Assembly (NCBI RefSeq): GCF_000380335.1
Contig: NC_021149.1
Span: forward strand, 3,772,501 to 3,836,500
DNA: 64,000 bases
Direction of reading: 5' to 3'
From: Azotobacter vinelandii CA
GTDB lineage: Bacteria; Pseudomonadota; Gammaproteobacteria; Pseudomonadales; Pseudomonadaceae
The notes beneath the pieces are model-generated. The model saw nothing but the letters and a program-made list of their open reading frames with translations, did not search any database and was not told the DNA's origin. Positions 8,133 to 14,211 of this stretch are shown here, piece after piece. The position numbers and the translations under genes were made by a program. Each line of letters starts with the position of its first letter. Within the stretch, counting starts at the first letter, position 1.

Positions 8133-8402
8133 ATGTCCATGGCCACCTCTTCCTATTCCCCTGCTTCTGAATCCTCTCCCCTAGACCAACGCCACTACGG
8201 CCAGCGCATTGCCGAAGAACGGGAGCGCCTGGGATTCACTCAAGCTGAATTCGCTACCCTGCTGGGGATCGGCATTAAAAAAGGGCGTGCCATCGAGCAA
8301 GGTAGTCAGCGGCCATTGACCACACAACTGATGCCCTATCTGGCGCTGCAGAGGGTGGATATGAACTACGTATTGATTGGCAAACGGATCCAAAGAGATT
8401 GA
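8133..8402 (+). CDS. XRE-type HTH regulator
   Basis: This encodes 89 residues. YGQRIAEERERLGFTQAEFATLLGIGIKKGRAIEQGSQRPLT is an XRE helix-turn-helix; the first 20 residues are a Ser-rich lead. It follows the repressor in the same direction and is followed by the DUF2971 cargo gene. It may act in the lysogeny switch or control the cargo. Confidence 0.7.
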   Translation: MSMATSSYSPASESSPLDQRHYGQRIAEERERLGFTQAEFATLLGIGIKKGRAIEQGSQRPLTTQLMPYLALQRVDMNYVLIGKRIQRD

Positions 8403-8630
8403 CGACATGGACCTACATGACGAGTTTAAAAACAGCTACTACTTCAACAAAACTAGAAAGCCTCCTGCCTTATTGCGCCAGAGCAACTAAGACCCTTAGC
8501 CAAGCAAGTGAAGAGTTGCGTATGGATGTGTATTTATTTTAGTTTTCTCCTCATAGCCATTGGCCGACGATCATGAGTTTAAGAGCGCTTTCATAGTTGC
8601 TAGGCGAGATAAATTTTTAGGATCAAAAGT

Positions 8631-9554
8631 ATGCCGCTCATTAGGAAACATCCTGTCTTTCATCCTCCTATTAGTAAGCAATCACTTCTTTGGCGCTATA
8701 TGGGGCTGCCTAAATTCCTCTCATTGTTACAGCCAAAATCGTTGTTCTTTTACAATCTTGAGTTAATGGCTCAAGGCGACCCTTTTGAAGGAACTTTACC
8801 ATCATCACGTTTTCTCCATCGCTCATGGAATGCAGTGGAAGATGTTCCCAGCGAGCTAAAAGGCCGTCTCTCCGGCTTTCTAAAACGCGGCGAAACAGAC
8901 CTTTCTATCGGCCTTAATCGAATGAAAGAGCTTGCTGAACTTCGTATACGGCAAGCCTTTGCAATGCGACGTGCTTATTTTATAAATTGCTGGCACATGA
9001 ACGACCATGAGTCAGCAGCAATGTGGGATATTTATTCGAAGCGAAATGAAGGCATTGCTATTGTTTCCTGCGAGGAGCGTTTAGAAGGCGCCTTAGAAAA
9101 CTGCTCACTTGATATATATGGCGGCAAAGTCATTTATGGGAATTATTCTAGCGAGAAATTTGTTATTGATGAAAATAGCGCCTTCACTCCAATCATCCAT
9201 AAAAGAATGAGCTTCGAGTATGAAAAAGAGTTCAGACTTGCGTATTGCGATACATCAGTAACCCACAAAGAAATCAAGTCTGAAAAAGGCTTCTTTAATA
9301 TTGATGGAGATCTCATTCCAGACATAACTCCGAACGGGGTTGTTACCAGAGGTCGCTCAGAAGACGAGATTGAGGCAATAACTCCCACTCCAGGAGTAAA
9401 TGTTAACTGCGATTTAAATATACTGATTAATAAAATATATATTTCTCCGCTGGCTGAGCAATGGTTCTATGATATAGTCGCCTCAGCTTGCAGTACATAT
9501 GGAATTACTGCGCCAGTTGAGAAGTCAGAAATATTTTCTGAGCCAATGCGCTGA
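8631..9554 (+). CDS. DUF2971 protein, AT-richer cargo gene
   Basis: This encodes 307 residues. LWRYMGLPKFLSLLQPKSLFFYN followed by GDPFEG is the start signature of DUF2971 proteins. FINCWHMNDHESAAMWDIYSK and EKEFRLAYC are further family motifs. The biochemical function is unknown. AGGAT lies before the ATG at 8631. The gene is clearly poorer in G+C than the surrounding phage genes and is transcribed with the repressor, so it is probably expressed in the lysogen. The 228 bases before it hold no gene that I can support. Confidence 0.72.
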   Translation: MPLIRKHPVFHPPISKQSLLWRYMGLPKFLSLLQPKSLFFYNLELMAQGDPFEGTLPSSRFLHRSWNAVEDVPSELKGRLSGFLKRGETDLSIGLNRMKELAELRIRQAFAMRRAYFINCWHMNDHESAAMWDIYSKRNEGIAIVSCEERLEGALENCSLDIYGGKVIYGNYSSEKFVIDENSAFTPIIHKRMSFEYEKEFRLAYCDTSVTHKEIKSEKGFFNIDGDLIPDITPNGVVTRGRSEDEIEAITPTPGVNVNCDLNILINKIYISPLAEQWFYDIVASACSTYGITAPVEKSEIFSEPMR

Positions 9555-9597
9555 ATATATGGCTTGTATAGGGTGCATTAGGATCTATCTATACCGT

Positions 9598-9921
9598 TTG
9601 CACCCTCTTCCACTCCCGCTCCACCGAGTGCTCTGCCGCAGCCTTGCTCGTGTAAAGCGGCGTCAGACGCTTGGGCCGGGTCTAGTCGTCAGCGGTGACC
9701 CTACTCTCCTTGCCCGTCTTCTCGTCCCAGTACCAGGCCAGCACGCCGGTGTAGTCGCCGACCTCCTCCGCCAAGTCGAGGACCTCCTCACCGTCCGGCA
9801 GCTTGGACTCCAGTTCCAGGCTGGTGGTGTAGGCGTCGGCCGTGAAGCTGTGGGCGACATGGGCACCCAACCAGATGATGGCGGCGATCTTGTCCTTGAT
9901 GCCGGTCAAGGTGTAGACAGC
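9598..9921 (-). pseudogene. Decayed copy of the 3' end of late gene D (copy 1)
   Basis: The minus strand reads the last ~105 codons of a gpD closely similar to the intact D at 12557: GIKDKIAAIIWLGAHVAHS, then TTSLELESKLPDGEEVLDLAEE. A TAG replaces a Gln codon near 9681; after it the frame continues TRPKRLTPLYTSK as in D. The homology begins abruptly near 9921, just behind the ImmA/IrrE stop. There is no start codon or upstream D sequence, so it is a 3' fragment. Confidence 0.8.
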
Positions 9922-9936
9922 ATCTCTCGCTGATAC

Positions 9937-10863
9937 CTAAGAGCGCTGCTTCATGTCTTTCACTCGCTTGATTACATATTGTTCAAAGAGTGGATGATTT
10001 AAGACTGACCCTAAATCATCATGACTGGCAAAAGCACGAAGAATAGCACCACATATTTCCGACTCACTACTCCCTCTACTCTTATTATAGGCAGCAGCCA
10101 GAACCCCATTAATTCTCTGTAGAGAATGCTCCATCCCTGTACTGCCGAGAATTTCGGTATACACTTCACGCCATGGCCTTTGGTCAACCTCTTGAATCTC
10201 TCGACCAATAAATATCCAGCTCAGATAAATATTGTCATCGATAACAAAAGTTTCAAACTTGTTATCATTTCCAAAAACCTCTCGCGTAATAGGGCCATTT
10301 TGCAAAGATCGGTATGGCGCAGAAAAAGATCGCTGACAGCTCAATAAGTTCCAATCATGATCTACATGAACGCAGACAACAGGAGATGGCAATGGCTTGA
10401 AAAGCTTGTAGAATGTCGCCTCTTTCGAAGCCCCTACTGTATCAAGTACCGACCTGAAATACGCCTCCACAGTTTCAGATTTCTGAAACATATCAACGAG
10501 CCAGCTCGTTGGCATAAGTAGCTCTGCAGCAAATCTGTTAGCTTCTGCCTCCATCTGCAGATATGCAGAGCTTACTTCACCTGAATCTATATGCGAAACA
10601 ATAGTACCAGTATGCCAAGGGATAACAATATGACCAATCTCATGTGCTAAAGTAAATTTTTTACGCGTGACAGAAATAGAGTCATTGATCAATATTTTCG
10701 GCTTACTTTTACCACCAATACCAACTGTGATTCCATCGACACCAAATGGAATATCGAGAAACTCCAACTCACCATAGTGAGCCGCCAACAACTCCAAATC
10801 GAAGGGAGGCCTCAAGCCACGAATAGCCAAAACACGGTTGGCCATTTTTTCCTCAGGAGTCAC
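9937..10863 (-). CDS. ImmA/IrrE family metallo-endopeptidase
   Basis: This encodes 308 residues. The zinc-peptidase motif HEIGH is at residues 74-78 (TLAHEIGHIV), with the third-ligand region EAEANRFAAELLMP near 106-119. The C-terminal ~170 residues are AT-rich and unassigned. Translation starts at GTG, overlapping the TAG of the upstream gene (TAGTG), so the two are coupled. ImmA/IrrE peptidases cleave regulators of mobile elements or act in toxin-antitoxin-like modules. Here it follows a small partner protein and a colicin-E3-type RNase in one leftward unit of low G+C. Confidence 0.82.
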   Translation of the reverse strand: MTPEEKMANRVLAIRGLRPPFDLELLAAHYGELEFLDIPFGVDGITVGIGGKSKPKILINDSISVTRKKFTLAHEIGHIVIPWHTGTIVSHIDSGEVSSAYLQMEAEANRFAAELLMPTSWLVDMFQKSETVEAYFRSVLDTVGASKEATFYKLFKPLPSPVVCVHVDHDWNLLSCQRSFSAPYRSLQNGPITREVFGNDNKFETFVIDDNIYLSWIFIGREIQEVDQRPWREVYTEILGSTGMEHSLQRINGVLAAAYNKSRGSSESEICGAILRAFASHDDLGSVLNHPLFEQYVIKRVKDMKQRS

Positions 10864-11174
10864 TATATTTTTCCCTTTTCACGTAACCACGCATCAATTC
10901 GAGCAGCCTCGCCTGGTGAGCGGGCTCTAGCTGCCATAGCGTATCGATCCTGTTCCATTTCCTGCTCCAAAGAAATCCTGTTCTTACGAGCAGTCAAAAT
11001 GAAAGGCAAAATGGAAGGCGTCGTAGCCCACAGCTGGTACTCACTCCAATTCATACCCAAATAATCATGAAGCTCTACATCCACACCGTCGCGGCCTTCA
11101 TGCCAAGCCTCGACAAACTGGTCGATTTCTTCTTCTAGCACGTCGCCTTTTAGGCAAAGCTCAATAAAACTCAT
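10863..11174 (-). CDS. Small acidic protein, candidate antitoxin/immunity partner
   Basis: This encodes 103 residues starting MSFIELCLKGDVLEEEIDQFVEAWHEG; LHDYLGMNWSEYQLW and LPFILTARK follow. It is acidic in the first half and basic at the C-terminus. GAGGTG precedes the ATG. It lies 8 bases after the RNase-toxin gene and overlaps the ImmA/IrrE gene. Position and charge suggest an immunity or antitoxin role for the E3-type RNase, but it is not similar to the classical ImmE3 sequence. I recall similar proteins beside ImmA/IrrE peptidases, without a known function. Confidence 0.65.
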   Translation of the reverse strand: MSFIELCLKGDVLEEEIDQFVEAWHEGRDGVDVELHDYLGMNWSEYQLWATTPSILPFILTARKNRISLEQEMEQDRYAMAARARSPGEAARIDAWLREKGKI

Positions 11175-11182
11175 ATGGCACC

Positions 11183-11419
11183 TCAGTTCGGGTTAATCCT
11201 ACGGCCGCGAACGGCTGGTTTTAGCGTAATCCCGGTAGTAGGACAGACCGAGCCCAAGTGAAAACCACGCCGATTAAATACTTCAAACTCTCCATGAAGT
11301 GAATCCCATGAGTAGTACAGCTGCTCTTCAGGATCGAAGTAATATTTCCTATTTCCCTCTACAAACGAAACTTTGAAACCACTGACGATCGAAGGATCAG
11401 GCTTCGGTATACCACCCAT
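11183..11419 (-). CDS. Colicin E3/pyocin S6-type rRNase toxin domain protein
   Basis: This encodes 78 residues. YYSWDSLHGEFEVFNRRGFHLGSVCPTTG is the catalytic segment of the colicin E3 cytotoxic domain. Asp39, His42 and Glu46 have the same spacing as the E3 catalytic residues D510, H513 and E517, and basic residues near the end (R71-R74) can supply the Arg. The family cleaves 16S rRNA near A1493. The ATG at 11419 has AAGGA 7 bases upstream. The same frame is open to a TTG at 11455 and, one TAG further, runs into a decayed gpD fragment. No receptor-binding or translocation domain is present. Confidence 0.78.
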   Translation of the reverse strand: MGGIPKPDPSIVSGFKVSFVEGNRKYYFDPEEQLYYSWDSLHGEFEVFNRRGFHLGSVCPTTGITLKPAVRGRRINPN

Positions 11420-11461
11420 CCAAAATTCCTTATCGTTACATCTGTATCCTGGCAAACCTGC

Positions 11462-11785
11462 CTAATGGTATGAGTATACGCTATCATCCCCCCCACTGCC
11501 TGGGCCTCCAAACCCATATATAAAAGAAGAACCCTGGGCGCTCTCTTCATGCTTGCTTCGCCTGCAGTAGTCGGTCGTCTCCTCGGCCAAATCCAAGATC
11601 TCGGCCGCGTCCGGCAGTTTGGATTCCAGCTCTAGGCTGGTGTTGTAGGCGCAGCCGTGAAACTGTGGGCAAAATGGGCGCCCAGCCAAATGATGGCAGC
11701 GATCTCGTCCTTGATGCCGGTCAGGGTGTAGGTCAGCTCGGGGATTAGGTCCGGCCGGCCCCCGGCCAGGATATAACTGAAGGCA
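11462..11785 (-). pseudogene. Decayed copy of a gpD 3' segment (copy 2), in frame with the toxin
   Basis: Reading leftward from about 11785 the D-like sequence is LIPELTYTLTGIKDE, then a frameshift near 11655, then NTSLELESKLPDAAEILDLAEE. Homology to D stops at the codons for Asp-Tyr near 11570. A Gly/Ser-rich stretch (GFGGPGSGGDD) follows and ends at a TAG at 11462-11464. The codons after this TAG are in the same frame as the E3-type toxin. It looks like a broken gpD-tail::toxin arrangement, or a D remnant left at a cargo junction. Confidence 0.75.
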
Positions 11786-11817
11786 GACCCCGGCCCTGAG
11801 CCAGGGTTTTCTTCAGG

Positions 11818-12267
11818 TCAAGCGGCTCTGTGCTGCTCGACTTCCCAGCCCAGCAAGGCCAGGGCCACGGTACGCGGTACCGGCTTGGCGCCGCTGCGGT
11901 AGTAGGCGAGCATGCGGCGGCTCAGCCCCAGGGCCTCGGCGGCGCCATCCAGGCTCAGCTTGTGCCGGGCCATCCAATTCCAGATCAGCTCGTGCGAGTA
12001 GCCGCCGGCTTGTTCCACGGCGCGGGCGCGCAGGTTGTCGGCGGCCAGCTCCAGGGCGTCATCGTTGTTCCAGACCACGCTGCCGCCCCATTCGCCGACT
12101 GCCGCGGTGGCGAACACCGCCGGATCGGCCAGAGGGGCCAAGGTGGGATGACGGGCGATGGTGTCGGCCAGGTCGACCGTCAGTCGTGCGCCATCGGCGT
12201 AGTCCAGGTGCAGGGTGGAAGGCGCTACGACTTCGACGCCGGTCAGGGTGAAATGGCGGTTGCTCAT
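11818..12267 (-). CDS. DUF2442 protein with C-terminal HTH, candidate antitoxin
   Basis: This encodes 149 residues. The N-terminal half matches DUF2442 (VVAPSTLHLDYADGARLTVDL, then VFATAAVGEWGGSVVW). Residues ~100-145 form a helix-turn-helix (SLDGAAEALGLSRRMLAYYRSG). It overlaps the upstream DUF4160 gene by the ATGA arrangement. The DUF4160/DUF2442 pairing recurs in bacterial genomes and looks like a toxin-antitoxin-type module, but that role is inferred. The HTH could bind the palindrome at 12507-12539. Confidence 0.75.
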   Translation of the reverse strand: MSNRHFTLTGVEVVAPSTLHLDYADGARLTVDLADTIARHPTLAPLADPAVFATAAVGEWGGSVVWNNDDALELAADNLRARAVEQAGGYSHELIWNWMARHKLSLDGAAEALGLSRRMLAYYRSGAKPVPRTVALALLGWEVEQHRAA

Positions 12268-12494
12268 GGATTCAGTTCCTCCCATTTGGCGCTCAACAGC
12301 GCTTGATTCTCGGCGGCCCAGGCCAGGGCTGCCGCCAGTTCGCGGCGGGCGATGCGACCGGACAGCACGGACAGGCTGGCGATTTCCACCAGGGTTTCGC
12401 GACCGTCCTGCATGCGTACGTGGAAGTGTGGCGGCAGGTGGTCCCCCGCGTAGAGGGTGATAGTGCAGGTCGGTAGGCGTTTGATCGTTGGCAT
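12264..12494 (-). CDS. DUF4160 protein, partner of DUF2442
   Basis: This encodes 76 residues starting MPTIKRLPTCTITLYAGDHLPPHFHV; PPHFHV is the DUF4160 hallmark. The start at 12494 is preferred over an upstream in-frame start because the latter lies in the palindromic control region. It is the first gene of a two-gene unit directly behind phage gene D. Possible toxin of the pair; no catalytic residues are established. Confidence 0.75.
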   Translation of the reverse strand: MPTIKRLPTCTITLYAGDHLPPHFHVRMQDGRETLVEIASLSVLSGRIARRELAAALAWAAENQALLSAKWEELNP

Positions 12495-12506
12495 GGGCGC
12501 AGTATG

Positions 12507-12539
12507 AGTGCAATGGCTGCATGGTGCAACCATTGCACT
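12507..12539. promoter_or_regulatory. 10-bp perfect inverted repeat before the DUF4160/DUF2442 pair
   Basis: AGTGCAATGG at 12507-12516 is repeated inverted as CCATTGCACT at 12530-12539, with 13 bases between. It ends 12 bases before the DUF4160 start codon. This is a plausible autoregulatory operator for the HTH of the DUF2442 protein. It lies just behind the D stop codon, so a role as terminator of the D operon is an alternative. Confidence 0.55.
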
Positions 12540-12556
12540 TTACTGAAGCGGCAACC

Positions 12557-13765
12557 TCAAACGCCCGACCGGGCCGCCTGCATCTTCTTCCACTCCTTCT
12601 CCACCGCCCGCTCCGCACTGCTCTTGCTGGCGTAGAGGTGCGTCAGCCGCCTGGGTCGGGTCTGGTCGCCAGCCGTGACCCTGTGCTGCTTGCCGGTCTT
12701 CTCGTCCCGGTACCAGGCGAGCACGCCGGTGTAGTCGCCGACCTCCTCCGCCAGGTCGAGCACTTCATCGCCGTCCGGCAGCTTGGACTCCAGTTCCAGG
12801 CTGGTGGTGTAGGCGTCGGCCGTGACGCTGTGCGCCACATGCGAGCCCAGCCAGGTGATGGCGGCGATCTCATCCTTGATGCCGCTCAGGCTGTAGGTCA
12901 GCTCGGGGATCAGGTCCGGCCGGCCCCTGGCCAGGGTGTAGCTGAGGGTCGCCGTGCCGCGCTGCAGGCGGCTCCACTCGCCCCGGGCGGCGTTCAGGGC
13001 GCTGGTCTGGTCGGTGTAGACGTGGCGCAGGTCCTTGAGATTGTCCTTTTCGCCGGCGATCGCCTCCTTCTTCTCGGCCGAGTTGACGTCGTAGTAGTAG
13101 GCGCGCACGCCGCTGTAGCTGTCGCGGTCGGCCTGCAGGAAGCGGTGCTGGTCGCCATCGGCGCGGGTCAGGGTGATGTGCGGTAGCGGCAGGCCGCTGG
13201 CGGTGGCGCTCTTGCCCGCCGACATGAATAGCAGCCGACCGGCCTTCACGGTGGCGATGGCGTCGTGCTGCTCGCCCAGGCGGGCCAGCAGGTTGGCGTC
13301 GCTCTCGTTGGCCTGGTCCAGGTGGGCCAGCGGGATCTGCGCGAGGCCCGGCGCGATGACGGCTGTGAGGCCGTTGCTGGTGGCGATGGCCTTGATGACG
13401 TCGCCCAGGGCCTTCTGGTCCCAGCTCCTTTCCCGCTTGGTCTTCAGCCCCTCGCGCAGATCGGCCGAGCGGGCGCGGATCGACAGCACGTCCGGGGCGC
13501 CGCTGTGCTCGGTTTCGTCCACCGTATATGAGCCCTTGTCGACCAGCCCGCTGTCGCTCCAGCCCAGCCAGAGCCGCACGGTAGCGCCACGCGGCGGGAT
13601 GGCGAGCAGGCCGTCGTGGTCGCTGAGCTGGATGTCCAGAGTGTCCGCCTCGAGGCCGCGGTTGTCGGTGAGGCTGATGGCGATCAGGCGCGGGCTGATG
13701 GCCGCGGTGATGTCGCGGCCGTCCACCACCACGCGGCAGATCGGGTACGGGTAGGCGTCGGTCAT
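12557..13765 (-). CDS. D: Late control protein gpD (tail tip/hub)
   Basis: This encodes 402 residues starting MTDAYPYPICRVVVDG. IAISLTDNRGLEADTLDIQLSD and WLGWSDSGLVDKGSYTVDETEHSG are typical of P2 gpD, the structural relative of T4 gp27 and the N-terminal part of VgrG. It forms the hub on which the spike gpV sits. The C-terminus contains the segment found again in the two decayed copies at 9598 and 11462. The start overlaps the gpU stop (ATGA). It is the last gene of the FI operon. Confidence 0.92.
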   Translation of the reverse strand: MTDAYPYPICRVVVDGRDITAAISPRLIAISLTDNRGLEADTLDIQLSDHDGLLAIPPRGATVRLWLGWSDSGLVDKGSYTVDETEHSGAPDVLSIRARSADLREGLKTKRERSWDQKALGDVIKAIATSNGLTAVIAPGLAQIPLAHLDQANESDANLLARLGEQHDAIATVKAGRLLFMSAGKSATASGLPLPHITLTRADGDQHRFLQADRDSYSGVRAYYYDVNSAEKKEAIAGEKDNLKDLRHVYTDQTSALNAARGEWSRLQRGTATLSYTLARGRPDLIPELTYSLSGIKDEIAAITWLGSHVAHSVTADAYTTSLELESKLPDGDEVLDLAEEVGDYTGVLAWYRDEKTGKQHRVTAGDQTRPRRLTHLYASKSSAERAVEKEWKKMQAARSGV

Positions 13766-14205
13766 AGCAGCTCCTCGAGGAGCTGATTGGCTGCCGTGCT
13801 GACCAGCGTTCCGAGCAGGTCGATCCGGTCGTCGTCCACGCGCTTGAGCACCAGGCTGAACTCGATGCGCCGGGCAGTGCCGTCGCTGAAAAACAGGCTG
13901 CGCGTCTCGCTCAGGCTCTCGATGACCCACAGCCCGTAGAGCCGCCCGGTACCCTCGACCAGGACCCAAGCGCGGCCGGTGTCGGCCATCTCGCGCACCT
14001 CGTCGAGGCTGGGGATGCCGCCGGTTAGCTCGGGCAGCAGCACGCCCGGCAGGGTGATGCTGTCGTCACCCGGCCCCAAGAACTGCCGCGCCGGGCGGAC
14101 GCCGATGCGGCTGGTCGAGCCATGCCGCCAGTCTGTCTGGCGCTGGAACTCTTGGTAGGCCAGGGTCGACAGGGAAAAAACGAATTGCCCGAGGGCCATC
14201 ATCAT
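13762..14205 (-). CDS. U: Tail protein gpU
   Basis: This encodes 147 residues. MALGQFVFSLSTLAYQEFQRQTDWRH, then RPARQFLGPGDDSITLPG, are the conserved parts of P2 gpU, the tail terminator that caps the contractile tail. It lies 6 bases behind the tape-measure gene and overlaps gene D. Confidence 0.92.
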   Translation of the reverse strand: MMMALGQFVFSLSTLAYQEFQRQTDWRHGSTSRIGVRPARQFLGPGDDSITLPGVLLPELTGGIPSLDEVREMADTGRAWVLVEGTGRLYGLWVIESLSETRSLFFSDGTARRIEFSLVLKRVDDDRIDLLGTLVSTAANQLLEELL

Positions 14206-14211
14206 GCTGGG

